DNA from: JAOBAU01 sp034667465
Lineage (GTDB): Bacteria > Acidobacteriota > Thermoanaerobaculia > Gp7-AA8
Length of the DNA stretch: 64,000 nt
Direction of reading: 5' to 3'
NCBI GenBank assembly: GCA_034667465.1
Contig: JAXDJV010000013.1
Location: forward strand, 248,001 to 312,000
Shown here: positions 24,505 to 33,158 of the stretch, piece by piece
How the letters are laid out: each line of letters starts with the position of its first letter
Numbering within the stretch: the first letter of the stretch is position 1
Translations under genes and position numbers: made by a program
Notes under the pieces: generated by a model
What the model was told of the DNA's origin: nothing
The model's database searches: none
Seen by the model: the letters and a program-made list of their open reading frames with translations, nothing else

Positions 24505-25872
24505 TTATCCGGCGACCGCCGCGTCGGTGATCTCCAGCGCCCGATCGATGATCTCGAACGACTCCCGCAACTGCTGCTCCGTGATGCAGAGCGGCGGATT
24601 CGTGAAGAGGTTGTTCCAGTTCACGAACGCGTACATCCCCTGCTCGCGCAGGAACGCCGCGAGCTTCTGCATCTCCGGACTCGTCCCGTTGAACGGCGCC
24701 ATCGGCTCTTTCGTCCGGCGATCGCGCACCAGTTCGAGGACGCCGAACAGTCCGATCGAACGAACGTCGCCGACCGACGGATGCTTCTCCTTCATCGCCG
24801 CGTGCAGCTCCGTCATCACACGGCCGACACGCTGCGTGTTGCCGATCATGTCGTCGTCGATCATCACCTGCAGACACGCTTCCGCCGCCGCGAGACTCAT
24901 CGGATGCGCGTTGTACGTCAGCCCGCCGTAGTAAACGTTCTTGTCGTAGTACGCCGCGATCGATTCCGTCATCGCCACCGCGCCGAGCGGCAGATACGCC
25001 GACGTCAATCCCTTCGCCATCGTGATCAGATCGGGAACGACGTTCCAGTGATCGGCAGCAAACCACCGCCCGGTTCGGCCGAGTCCGCACATCACTTCAT
25101 CGCAGACGAGCAGAATCCCGTGGCGGCTGCAAATCTCGCGCAGCCCCTGCAGGTAACCGTCCGGCGGAATGATGATGCCGTTCGTGCCGGTGACCGTCTC
25201 GATGAAGATCGCGGCGATGGTGTGCGCTCCTTCGTAGCGAAGGATCTCTTCGATCTCTTCCAAGCAGCGCGCGGTGAACGACTCATCGCTGTCACCTTCG
25301 CGCCAGAGATGGCTGCGGTATTTGTACGGATCGAAGAAGCGGACGACGCCCGGAATGCCGGGCTCATTCGCCCAGCGGCGCGGATCGCCGGTCAGCGAGA
25401 TCGCGCCGGCCGTCGCGCCGTGATACGAGCGATAGCGCACCATGATCTTCTGCCGGCCGGTCACGGTCCGCGCGATCCGAATGGCGTTCTCATTTGCCTC
25501 GGCGCCGCCGAGCGTGAAGAAGAAACGATCGAGATCGCCCGGCGTCAGCGATGCGAGCAGCGGACCGATGCGCGCACGAACGGCGCTCGCCATTCCGGGT
25601 CCGGCGTACGCCAGCTCCTCGGCCTGACGCTTGATCGCATCGATGACGCGCCGCTCGCCGTGGCCGATGTTCACGCACATCAGCTGCGAGTTCATGTCCA
25701 TGTAGCGCTTGCCGTTCGCGTCCCAGAAATAGATTCCTTCGCCGCGAACCATCGGGATCGGATTCACGCTCCCCTGCGCCGACCAGGAAAAGATCGTGTG
25801 GCGCTTCGTCAGCGACACGATCTCCTCGGCAGACATGGCGGCGGTGCGTTCGGTGCTCTCTGAGATAGTCAT
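24505..25872 (-). CDS. Class III PLP aminotransferase (candidate beta-alanine:pyruvate/oxoglutarate aminotransferase)
   Basis: 455 residues. Fold type I, class III: FFFTLGGAEANENAIRIA, YRSYHGATAGAISLTGDPRR, the aspartate in LLVCDEVMCGLGRTGRWF, and the PLP lysine in ITMAKGLTSAYLPLGA. Best resemblance is to omega-amino acid, taurine or beta-alanine aminotransferases. GAGAGG sits before ATG 25872. It is divergent from preA (93 bases apart) and the pyrimidine genes that yield beta-alanine are downstream of preA, so beta-alanine removal is a reasonable role. Substrate is inferred from context only. Confidence 0.88.
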   Translation of the reverse strand: MTISESTERTAAMSAEEIVSLTKRHTIFSWSAQGSVNPIPMVRGEGIYFWDANGKRYMDMNSQLMCVNIGHGERRVIDAIKRQAEELAYAGPGMASAVRARIGPLLASLTPGDLDRFFFTLGGAEANENAIRIARTVTGRQKIMVRYRSYHGATAGAISLTGDPRRWANEPGIPGVVRFFDPYKYRSHLWREGDSDESFTARCLEEIEEILRYEGAHTIAAIFIETVTGTNGIIIPPDGYLQGLREICSRHGILLVCDEVMCGLGRTGRWFAADHWNVVPDLITMAKGLTSAYLPLGAVAMTESIAAYYDKNVYYGGLTYNAHPMSLAAAEACLQVMIDDDMIGNTQRVGRVMTELHAAMKEKHPSVGDVRSIGLFGVLELVRDRRTKEPMAPFNGTSPEMQKLAAFLREQGMYAFVNWNNLFTNPPLCITEQQLRESFEIIDRALEITDAAVAG

Positions 25873-25965
25873 CGTCGATCCTCTCTCGGCAGCAGGAACG
25901 CGCGCAGTGCGTTCCTCGGTCATGGCGTTATAGTAATCAGCTTCCGCTCATTCAGGAGGAGCCAA

Positions 25966-27096
25966 ATGGCAGCCGATCTCACGACCACGTTCACCGGCAT
26001 CCGCTTCGACAACCCGTTTCTCCTCGCTTCCGCGCCGCCGACCGAATCGGAGAGCAACATCATGCGCGCGTTCGAAGCGGGCTGGGGCGGCGTAGTTACC
26101 AAAACTGTCGGTCTCCATCCGGTCGTGAACGTGAAGGGACCGAAGACGAAGTTCCTTCGCGCCGACGCCGAATCGTACAAGCTGTCGATGAAGCGCCGGC
26201 CGAATACGGCCCTCCATTCGTCGTGGAACTGGGAACTGATCTCCGACAAGACCATCGACTGGTGGCTGCCGCGCATCGAGAACATCAAGAAGGCGTATCC
26301 GAACAAGGTGCTGATCGCTTCGATCATGGCCGGCTCCGGCAACGACAAGGAACTGCACAACTGGCAGGAGCTCGCGAAAGCAGTTCAGGAGCGCGGCGCC
26401 GACGGCATCGAGCTGAACTTCTCCTGTCCGCACATGGACCGCGTCGACATGGGTTCGAACGTCGGCAAGGACAAAGTGCTCTGCTCGGTCGTGACGATGG
26501 CGGTGAAGGAAGTGGCGAAGATCCCGGTGTGGGTGAAGCTGACTCCCGCGACCGCGAACATCGTCGAGGAAGCGGAAGCGAGCTTCCGCGGCGGCGCCGA
26601 TGCGATCTCGTCATCGAATACGTTCCCGTCGCTCCCGCTCATCGACGTCGAGACGCTCGAGTTCGAGATGAACGTCGAAGGCTTCGTCTCGTCCGGCGGC
26701 CTCGGCGGTCCGGCGATTCTTCCGCTCTCGCTTGCAAAGATGTCGCAGCTGACGCGCGCGTTTCCCGACAAGTCGTTCAGCGGCATCGGCGGCGTGGCCA
26801 CCTTCGAACACGCGCTCAACTACTTCCTCCTCGGCTGCGGCACCGTGCAGGTTTGCACCGCCGCGATGCTCGACTCCGCGATCGGCCCGAACGTCATCAA
26901 GGCGCTGAACAGCGGGATGGCGGAGTTCATGGAACGCCGCGGCTACGCGAACCTCGAGGAGTTCCGCGGCCTGCGCCGCGATCGGATCGTTCCGCACTCG
27001 CAGATCAAACGTCCCGATCAGCTCGAGTATCACGGCGGCTATCAGGACGAGCCGGTCGAGGGTTACGCGAAACCGGAAGTTCCCGTGACCGCATAA
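25966..27096 (+). CDS. preA: NAD-dependent dihydropyrimidine dehydrogenase PreA-like subunit, without ferredoxin domain
   Basis: 376 residues. FMN TIM barrel of the dihydroorotate/dihydropyrimidine dehydrogenase family: GWGGVVTKTVGLHPV, ELNFSCPHMDRVDMGSNVG, IPVWVKLTPATANIV, FSGIGGVATFEHA and LGCGTVQVCTAAML. It reduces uracil and thymine in the first step of pyrimidine breakdown. Normal PreA is about 410 residues and ends in two 4Fe-4S motifs that take electrons from PreT; this protein ends QDEPVEGYAKPEVPVTA with no cysteines there, and no preT lies in the window. AGGAGG precedes the ATG. The electron donor is therefore an open question. Confidence 0.85.
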   Translation: MAADLTTTFTGIRFDNPFLLASAPPTESESNIMRAFEAGWGGVVTKTVGLHPVVNVKGPKTKFLRADAESYKLSMKRRPNTALHSSWNWELISDKTIDWWLPRIENIKKAYPNKVLIASIMAGSGNDKELHNWQELAKAVQERGADGIELNFSCPHMDRVDMGSNVGKDKVLCSVVTMAVKEVAKIPVWVKLTPATANIVEEAEASFRGGADAISSSNTFPSLPLIDVETLEFEMNVEGFVSSGGLGGPAILPLSLAKMSQLTRAFPDKSFSGIGGVATFEHALNYFLLGCGTVQVCTAAMLDSAIGPNVIKALNSGMAEFMERRGYANLEEFRGLRRDRIVPHSQIKRPDQLEYHGGYQDEPVEGYAKPEVPVTA

Positions 27097-27100
27097 CGCC

Positions 27101-27853
27101 GTGGCGGACGAGCCAGCAGTCGAAGAACGCGCGATCGTTGCGAAGCATCACTTGCTGGTGCGGTTGTCGCACTGGCTGAACGTGCCGATTCTCGCGGCGA
27201 TGATCGTCTCCGGCCTCGCGATTTACTGGGCGTCGCCGGTGCATCAGCATCCGCCCGATCGCATCACCGGCAGCCGCGATTACCTCGCCGATGCCGGCGC
27301 GTTCGTCGCTCGGCATATCGGCGTGCGCGACGTGAAGGCGCAGCGCGAGTGGTTCTACAACCACTTCTCGATCGGTGTCTTTCAACTCGCCCAGGCGCTG
27401 CGTCTGCACTGGCTCTTCGCGTATCTCTTCATGCTGGCCGGACTGATGTACGTGATCGGCATCTTTCGAAGCGGCAGCTATCGCGCCGTGCTGCCGCGAC
27501 GCGGCGACGTGCGCGAATCGTTCGCGATGATTCGCTACTACCTGCGACTCGGTAAACATCCGGTCGTGACGTCGAAGTACAACGCGTTGCAGCGCGGCGC
27601 ATACGCGTCGGTGCCGCTGTTCGGCGTGCTCGCCATCGCCAGCGGCTGGGCGATGCACAAGCCGGCGCAGCTCGGCTGGCTGGCGCGGATGTTCGGCTCG
27701 TACGACGGCGCGCGATTCATTCACTTCTGGACGATGTGGGCGTTCATCGCCTTCGCAATTCCGCACGTGTTTCTCGCGATTGCCGACGGCTGGGACACGC
27801 TGCGCTCGATGGTCACCGGCTGGTCGGCGCGAACGGGAGCTCCGCATGAGTGA
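27101..27853 (+). CDS. Cytochrome b561-type membrane subunit
   Basis: 250 residues starting GTG, five bases after preA. Four to five membrane helices with histidines for two hemes: HHLLVRLSHWLNVPILAAM, SIGVFQLAQALRLHWLFAYL, GWAMHKPAQLGWLARMF, and RFIHFWTMWAFIAFAIPHVF. This is the di-heme cytochrome b/b6 family that passes electrons between quinones and periplasmic oxidoreductases. It overlaps the start of the Tat-exported molybdoenzyme by eight bases, so the two form a respiratory pair. Confidence 0.88.
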   Translation: MADEPAVEERAIVAKHHLLVRLSHWLNVPILAAMIVSGLAIYWASPVHQHPPDRITGSRDYLADAGAFVARHIGVRDVKAQREWFYNHFSIGVFQLAQALRLHWLFAYLFMLAGLMYVIGIFRSGSYRAVLPRRGDVRESFAMIRYYLRLGKHPVVTSKYNALQRGAYASVPLFGVLAIASGWAMHKPAQLGWLARMFGSYDGARFIHFWTMWAFIAFAIPHVFLAIADGWDTLRSMVTGWSARTGAPHE

Positions 27854-28781
27854 CGAAGAAGTCATCCCGAGCGAAAGCGAGGGATCCGGGCGGGAGGGAC
27901 TCGAAGAGGCGGAAGCCGACGCGAGCCTTGAGGCGCCCCTGCCACCCGGATCCCTCGCTGACGCTCGGGATGACATTCCTCCTCCGCGACCTTCAATCCT
28001 TCATCGACTCACCATCGAAACGCAGGCGGAGCCGCACGTCGTCGAAGCGGCGGCCCTCCGCAAACAAACCCGCCGCGACTTTCTCCTCTTCGGTGCCGGC
28101 GTCGCGGCAACCGCGGCCGGCGCGTGGTGGCTGCTGCCGAAACATCTCGATTCCGTCGCGGTCCGCGCATCGCGCGAACGCTTTCTCAATCGCGCGCTGA
28201 CGTTCGATGACGACGTCGCCGAAGCGCTCTACTCACGCAATCGCATCGTGCAGACGTACTCGCGCAAAGACGTCACGCCGCTGCGCAACAACTACCACAA
28301 CCCTACTCCCGGTCCCGGCTACCTCAGCACGTGGTCGCTGACGCTGACCGGACTCGCCAGTGGCCGCGACGCCGTGCTGTCGCTCGACGATCTTCGCCCA
28401 CTGGCACGTCGCGAACAGATCACGCGACTCGTCTGCGTTGAAGGATGGAGCGCCATCGCGTGGTGGGGCGGCGTTCGTTTCGCCGATCTGCTCGCCGCGT
28501 ATCCGCCGCATCCGCGCGCCAAGTGGGCGGCGATGGAATCGGGCGTCACCGATTACTACGTCTCCATCGATCTCGACACCGCGCGCCATCCGCAGTCGCT
28601 GCTCGCGACGCATCACGACGGCGCGCCGCTCACGCTCGCGCACGGTGCGCCGCTGCGGCTCGTCGTCCCGATGAAGCTCGGCCTGAAAAACATCAAGGCG
28701 CTGACGAAGATCGCGTACATGGAAAACGAGCCGCGCGATTTCTGGGCCGAGCGCGGCTACTCGAAGTACGACGGGCTCTGA
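27846..28781 (+). CDS. Tat-exported molybdopterin oxidoreductase (sulfite-oxidase/MsrP-like)
   Basis: 311 residues. Tat signal TRRDFLLFGAGVAATAAGAW, twin arginine at 76-77. The catalytic part resembles the sulfite oxidase/YedY fold: TWSLTLTGLASG, then TRLVCVEGWSAIAWWGG where Cys197 is the expected Mo ligand, and LVVPMKLGLKNIKALTKI. Unusual: residues 6-43 are encoded by a complete 114-bp family A palindromic repeat read in frame. No ATG, GTG or TTG exists between the repeat and the Tat motif, so the repeat must be translated if this protein is exported by Tat. Partner is the cytochrome b gene just upstream. Substrate unknown. Confidence 0.87.
   Translation: MSDEEVIPSESEGSGREGLEEAEADASLEAPLPPGSLADARDDIPPPRPSILHRLTIETQAEPHVVEAAALRKQTRRDFLLFGAGVAATAAGAWWLLPKHLDSVAVRASRERFLNRALTFDDDVAEALYSRNRIVQTYSRKDVTPLRNNYHNPTPGPGYLSTWSLTLTGLASGRDAVLSLDDLRPLARREQITRLVCVEGWSAIAWWGGVRFADLLAAYPPHPRAKWAAMESGVTDYYVSIDLDTARHPQSLLATHHDGAPLTLAHGAPLRLVVPMKLGLKNIKALTKIAYMENEPRDFWAERGYSKYDGL
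27861..27974. repeat. Palindromic repeat family A, copy 2, inside a coding region
   Basis: Arms GTCATCCCGAGCGAAAGCGA and its complement ending GACGCTCGGGATGAC, total 114 bp = 38 codons, in frame within the Tat-molybdoenzyme gene. The centre is longer than in the other copies. Confidence 0.92.
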
Positions 28782-29717
28782 TCAGCGGCGCTTCGCGACC
28801 GCTTCGATCTCGAGCAGCAGTTCGGCGCGACAGATGTCGGCTTCGAGATAGATCGCCGGCGCCGGGATGCGCGGCGCGAGCCGCTCGGCAATGCGCGCGC
28901 AGTCGTTGCGATCGCGCACGTAAACCTTGAGCGAGATGATGTCGTTCAGCGTCGCGCCGGAGACCGCGGAGACCCGCTCGAGATTCTCGATCGTCTCATC
29001 GAGCTGCGCGTCGACATTGCCGTGATGACGCGATTCGTGTCCAACGATGCTGGCCGTTCCGGAGATGAAGACGAGCGAACCGGCAACGGTCGCACGCGAG
29101 AACGACGGACTGCGCGGACCGTACTCGCGCGGATAGTCGTACGCGCTCACCTGCCGCGGATTCTCGACCTGTTCCGCCGCGCCGCGCGACGCGACGAAGT
29201 ACGTCGCCAGCGAACCTTCACGCATGCCGACCGCACTCGCCGCCGGCAGATCGGCGCGCAGTCCGTAACCGTGCGACGCGAAGGCGTCGTGACGTCCGCG
29301 GCAGAACGAGCGATAGCGCTCCAGCTCACCGTCGACGGAGTTGATGCCGCGCACGTGATTCCAGACGCGCAGCAGATTCGGGAAGCCTTCGCGCCGCGCA
29401 GCGACCACGATCGCGTCGTAGACACGCGACGCCGCGGCGCCGGCGTCGTCTTCATTCGCGACGATCGCGCCGAAGAGAAAATCGTCCGACATCGCCAGCG
29501 ACAACTCGCCGTCCTGCAGCGAACGGACGTCGCTGTCGGAGCGCCAGACTTCCGCGACGTCGTCGCCGAGGATCGGCAGCGGGAGTGAGATGTCGACGAA
29601 GCCGCGGGTCAGTCCCGCCTGCGCCGCGACACTCTCATCGAAACGAATGACGCCGAGCACGCGCCCGTCGAGCGACGAGAGTTCGGAAACGGGGACGATG
29701 TCCGGGCGTAGTTCCAT
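28782..29717 (-). CDS. FkbO/Hyg5-type chorismatase (XanB2-like)
   Basis: 311 residues. Resembles FkbO/Hyg5/XanB2 chorismate hydrolases, whose two halves have RidA-like folds: RVWNHVRGINSVDGELERYR, FCRGRHDAF, LPAASAVGMREG, NPRQVSAYDYPREYGPRSPS and the C-terminal LVFISGTASIVGHESRHHG. These enzymes cut pyruvate from chorismate, giving 3-hydroxybenzoate, 4-hydroxybenzoate or dihydroxy-diene acids used for xanthomonadin-type pigments, ubiquinone or polyketide starters. No pathway genes are beside it. Subtype (FkbO, Hyg5 or XanB2) cannot be decided. The minus-strand stop directly follows the convergent molybdoenzyme stop. Confidence 0.82.
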   Translation of the reverse strand: MELRPDIVPVSELSSLDGRVLGVIRFDESVAAQAGLTRGFVDISLPLPILGDDVAEVWRSDSDVRSLQDGELSLAMSDDFLFGAIVANEDDAGAAASRVYDAIVVAARREGFPNLLRVWNHVRGINSVDGELERYRSFCRGRHDAFASHGYGLRADLPAASAVGMREGSLATYFVASRGAAEQVENPRQVSAYDYPREYGPRSPSFSRATVAGSLVFISGTASIVGHESRHHGNVDAQLDETIENLERVSAVSGATLNDIISLKVYVRDRNDCARIAERLAPRIPAPAIYLEADICRAELLLEIEAVAKRR

Positions 29718-29741
29718 CTTGCGGCGCGCACTTTACACCGG

Positions 29742-31352
29742 TCAGTTAAGTTTGAAATTGACGGTGAGATTGAAAATGACGTCTACAGGCTGTCCGTTGA
29801 TGTAGCCCGGCACGAACTTCCACTGCGAAAGCGCCAGCGCCGCGGCGCCATTGAGCGTCGGCAGCGGCGTCTGCGCAAGGAAGCGAAGACTGCGCACGCA
29901 GCCGCTGCTGGAGATGACCGATTCGAGGATCAGCAGAGCATTGCTGCCTCCGGCGTCGCGCATCTGATAGCGAGCCGTTTCGGGAAACCTCGGTTCCACG
30001 CGCTTTTTGATGATCGGAGCCTTCACCGCTCCTTCGGCACGAAGAACGCGCGCCGAGTTCACTTTCTCCGGGACTTCCCAGTCCAGACACGGCTCCAGTC
30101 CGCGCGCTTTCACCACGAGAACCGGTCCGGTGAGCGGACTGCGCAGCGAGGTATTCGATGCAAACGAGAGATGCAGGATCTCGTCGAGGGCAGTACGACA
30201 GCCGCCCCGGATGTCAATGTCGAGCGGAACTTTCTGCACGCGGCCAGACGTATCGATCGTCGCCGTCAGCACTCCGAGCCACTCGTCGCGGCACTTCGAC
30301 TCGCTCATGATTTCGTGTACGAGTCCTGCGGGAAGCGTGTCAGGGAGGTTGAACGCCGGCGGCGCCACCGCCTGTGGCGCAAGCCTCGCCGACATCGCCG
30401 GGCGCTTCTCCGGCAACCGGCAATCAGCCGATTCGATATTGCAGCGATTGTGGCGGACCGCGTACTCGGCATCCGTCAGGTACTGCAGCACGGTCGAGTC
30501 AGTCTCGAGCAGTTCACCTGCTTCGGCGCTCTCCATCCACGTCGTCCAGCGCGGATCGTCGGTTCGTGCGCCACCGAGCATCCGCGCGAGCAGCACCCGC
30601 GCGAAGTCTTCCCGATCGCTCGACTTCTCCGTTCGCGTCTCGGCCAGCGCCGGCCGCAGCACTTCCGGCAGCTTCGCGGGATCGGGTGCATAGCTGTGAA
30701 CGAGATAGTGAAGCGATCCGTAACGCAGCTGTTCGTCCGGCGACGTAAGCGATGCGGCGACGATCGAAGGCGGCATCGCGACCGCCGATTCGCGCAGCGT
30801 GGAGAGCATCCCTCGCCAGCCGCGGGCGTCGCCTGTCGCAACCATTCGCGAGGCCGCGACGGGAATCAGGCCCGGCTCACCCCACAGCGCGATGCGGAAG
30901 AACTCCGGGCGGTTCGAGATCGGCCGTTCGCGCAATGTCGTCTCGTAAACCGCCAGCGCGTTCTGTCCACCTCGCCGCGCGATCGCAATCGCCAGCGCGT
31001 CATCGACGCCCGGAGGCAACTTCGCACTCGCAGCCGCGGCGAACGCCACGTCGTCGCTCGAACCGATGAGCGCCAGCGCCTGAATCTCCTCGCGCGCGGC
31101 GCTGCTGTCCGTCTCGCGCGTCACCGCTTCACGCAACGCGGCGACGAGCGGCTTCAGATCGCGAACGGCGATGACGCGCGCCGCCGTCGCACGCGCGAGT
31201 GGTTGCGGATCGGCGAGCGCCGCCGTCAATGGCTCGGTCAGCGAACCGGCATCCGCCGCGAGCACGAGCTTCGCGACAGCGGCGAGAGTCGTCGCCGCGC
31301 ATGCGTATTTCGCAGCGGCGAGCATCACGAACAACGAAACGAGTCTGCGCAT
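29742..31352 (-). CDS. Exported HEAT-like repeat protein with TonB C-terminal domain
   Basis: 536 residues. Signal peptide RRLVSLFVMLAAAKYACA. Residues about 25-290 are Ala-rich helical repeats resembling HEAT repeats (LADPQPLARATAARVIAV). The C-terminal 100 residues are a TonB-type domain: KKRVEPRFPETARYQM, LLILESVISSSGCV and SQWKFVPGYINGQPVDVIF. An earlier partial copy of the same fold lies around GVLTATIDTSGRVQKVPLDI. No N-terminal anchor beyond the signal, so it is not a classical TonB energy transducer; stand-alone TonB_C proteins of this kind are common in Acidobacteriota and of unknown role. ATG 31352 preferred over GTG 31367. Confidence 0.75.
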   Translation of the reverse strand: MRRLVSLFVMLAAAKYACAATTLAAVAKLVLAADAGSLTEPLTAALADPQPLARATAARVIAVRDLKPLVAALREAVTRETDSSAAREEIQALALIGSSDDVAFAAAASAKLPPGVDDALAIAIARRGGQNALAVYETTLRERPISNRPEFFRIALWGEPGLIPVAASRMVATGDARGWRGMLSTLRESAVAMPPSIVAASLTSPDEQLRYGSLHYLVHSYAPDPAKLPEVLRPALAETRTEKSSDREDFARVLLARMLGGARTDDPRWTTWMESAEAGELLETDSTVLQYLTDAEYAVRHNRCNIESADCRLPEKRPAMSARLAPQAVAPPAFNLPDTLPAGLVHEIMSESKCRDEWLGVLTATIDTSGRVQKVPLDIDIRGGCRTALDEILHLSFASNTSLRSPLTGPVLVVKARGLEPCLDWEVPEKVNSARVLRAEGAVKAPIIKKRVEPRFPETARYQMRDAGGSNALLILESVISSSGCVRSLRFLAQTPLPTLNGAAALALSQWKFVPGYINGQPVDVIFNLTVNFKLN

Positions 31353-31436
31353 CGCGCGATCATGCACGACTCGCCGTACCGCGCGCTAGAATGTCCGCGC
31401 TTTCCAAAACCGTATCGACAGCAGGGAGCACTCGCA

Positions 31437-32825
31437 ATGAAAACCGTGATCCGCAACGGCCGCATCGTGACCGCCGTCGACGACTACAACGCCGACATCC
31501 TCATCGAAGACGGCAAGGTGGCGATGATCGCGAAGTCGATCGACTTCGAAGCCGACAAAGTCATCGATGCGAAGGGACGTCTCGTCATCCCCGGCGGCAT
31601 CGATCCGCACACGCATATGGAGCTGCCGTTTGGCGGCACGTTCGCATCCGACACGTTCGAGACCGGCACGATCGCCGCGGCGTACGGCGGCACGACGACG
31701 ATCATCGATTTCGCCGTCCAGGGCAAAGGCGAGTCGCTGAATCAGGCGCTCGACAACTGGCATGCCAAGGCCGAGGGGAAGACATCGGTCGACTATGGAT
31801 TCCATCTCATCTGCACCGACCTGCCCGATGAACGGCTGCCCGAACTGAAGTCGCTCATCAATGAGGGCGTGAGCAGCTTCAAGCTGTTCATGGCGTACCC
31901 GGGCGTCTTTCTCGTCGACGACGGCACGATCTACAACGCCATGCGCGTCGCCGGCAATGCAGGCGGTCTGATCTGCATGCACGCGGAGAACGGCGTCATC
32001 ATCAACCAGATCATCAAGCACGCCCTGGCCGAAGGAAAAACGGCACCGAAGTATCACGCGCTGACGCGGCCGACGCTCGCGGAAGCGGAAGGCGTCCATC
32101 GCGCCATCGCCATCGCGGAGATGGCGGACTCGCCGGTCTACATCGTCCATCTCTCATGCGACGACGCGCTGCAGGAAGTGACGCGCGCGCGCGACAAAGG
32201 CATCCCGGCCTACGCGGAAACGTGTCCGCAGTATCTCTTCCTCGACTACAGCGTTTACGAGAAGCCCGATTTCGAAGGGGCGAAATGGGTGATGACGCCG
32301 CCCATTCGCGAGAAACACAATCAGGACAAGCTCTGGCGCGGACTGCAGTACAACGATCTGCAGGTCATCTCCACCGATCACTGTCCGTTCTGCTTCAAGG
32401 ATCAGAAGCAGCTCGGCCGCGACGACTTCACGAAGATCCCGAACGGCGGACCGGGCGTCGAGCATCGGATGAGTCTCGTCTACAACGGCGGCGTGGTCGG
32501 CGGACGGATCAGCGTCAACCGCTTCGTCGAGATCACGTCTACAAACGCCGCGAAGATCTTCGGACTCTTCCCGCGAAAAGGGACGATCGCCGTCGGCTCC
32601 GACGCCGACATCGTCATCTTCGATCCGAACGAAGAGCAGACCATCAGCGCGGCAACGCACCACATGAACGTCGATTACTCATGCTACGAAGGAGTAACCG
32701 TGCGCGGCGTGACGAAGACCGTCCTCTCGCGTGGCGAGCTCGTCATCGAAGAAGGAAAGTACGTCGGAAAGGCGGGCCGCGGCCAGTTCCTCAGGCGCGG
32801 CCTCTTCAACTCACCCCGCGCCTAG
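31437..32825 (+). CDS. hydA: Dihydropyrimidinase
   Basis: 462 residues. Cyclic amidohydrolase with binuclear zinc site: IDPHTHMELPFGG (two His), GVSSFKLFMAYPG (the Lys carbamylated in this family), CMHAENG, YIVHLSCDDAL and VISTDHCPFCF (Asp). Opens dihydrouracil/dihydrothymine to N-carbamoyl-beta-alanine/-isobutyrate, the second step of reductive pyrimidine breakdown. AGGGAG lies before the ATG. Full length. Followed by the GIY-YIG gene on the opposite strand and then by beta-ureidopropionase, the next enzyme in the route. Confidence 0.95.
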   Translation: MKTVIRNGRIVTAVDDYNADILIEDGKVAMIAKSIDFEADKVIDAKGRLVIPGGIDPHTHMELPFGGTFASDTFETGTIAAAYGGTTTIIDFAVQGKGESLNQALDNWHAKAEGKTSVDYGFHLICTDLPDERLPELKSLINEGVSSFKLFMAYPGVFLVDDGTIYNAMRVAGNAGGLICMHAENGVIINQIIKHALAEGKTAPKYHALTRPTLAEAEGVHRAIAIAEMADSPVYIVHLSCDDALQEVTRARDKGIPAYAETCPQYLFLDYSVYEKPDFEGAKWVMTPPIREKHNQDKLWRGLQYNDLQVISTDHCPFCFKDQKQLGRDDFTKIPNGGPGVEHRMSLVYNGGVVGGRISVNRFVEITSTNAAKIFGLFPRKGTIAVGSDADIVIFDPNEEQTISAATHHMNVDYSCYEGVTVRGVTKTVLSRGELVIEEGKYVGKAGRGQFLRRGLFNSPRA

Positions 32826-32868
32826 TCACCCCGAGCGTAGCGAGGGGTCCGGGCGGGTGGGGCACGAA
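32825..32868. repeat. Half-copy of palindromic repeat family A (copy 3)
   Basis: GTCACCCCGAGCGTAGCGAG followed by GGGTCCGGGCGGGTGGGGC is one arm of the repeat; the matching second arm is missing here. On the minus strand it supplies the last codons and stop of the GIY-YIG gene. Confidence 0.85.
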
Positions 32869-33137
32869 AGATCGCGCCATGACGGGTTCGCGTCTTCGAT
32901 GAGCCGCACCTTCTTCTCCCGCCGCCATCCCTTGATCTCCTTCTCGCGCGCGATCGCATCGATGGACCGCGAATACTCCTCGATGTACACAAGCCGATCA
33001 ACGTTGTAACGAGCTGTGAAACACGAGGGATCGGTCCGCAGCCGGTGCTGCCACAGCCGCCGCTCGATGTCTCCCGTCACGCCAACGTAGAGCACACGCT
33101 TGATACTCGCCAGGATGTAAACGCAGTAAATCTTCAC
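32826..33137 (-). CDS. Small GIY-YIG endonuclease-domain protein
   Basis: 103 residues. Single GIY-YIG domain: YCVYILASIKRVLYVGVTGD holds the two short strands, followed by IERRLWQHR (catalytic Arg) and IEEYSRSIDAIAREKEIKGW with the metal-binding Glu near the end. This is the short stand-alone UvrC-like/YhbQ-like type. GTG start at 33137 is assigned by homology of the first strand; the ribosome site is weak. The final residues SCPTRPDPSLRSG come from the half-repeat downstream, and another full repeat lies 22 bases upstream of the start, so the gene is bordered by family A repeats. Confidence 0.82.
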   Translation of the reverse strand: MKIYCVYILASIKRVLYVGVTGDIERRLWQHRLRTDPSCFTARYNVDRLVYIEEYSRSIDAIAREKEIKGWRREKKVRLIEDANPSWRDLSCPTRPDPSLRSG

Positions 33138-33158
33138 CCTGCCGAGGCTACCTCGGAT

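Noticed and set aside
25966..27096. Dihydroorotate dehydrogenase of pyrimidine synthesis
   Set aside because: The SCPH, GGVATFEHA and LGCGTVQVCTA segments and neighbours fit PreA better than PyrD.
30171..31436. Plus-strand upstream extension of dihydropyrimidinase
   Set aside because: Antisense to the HEAT-TonB gene; the dihydropyrimidinase family start and ribosome site are at 31437.
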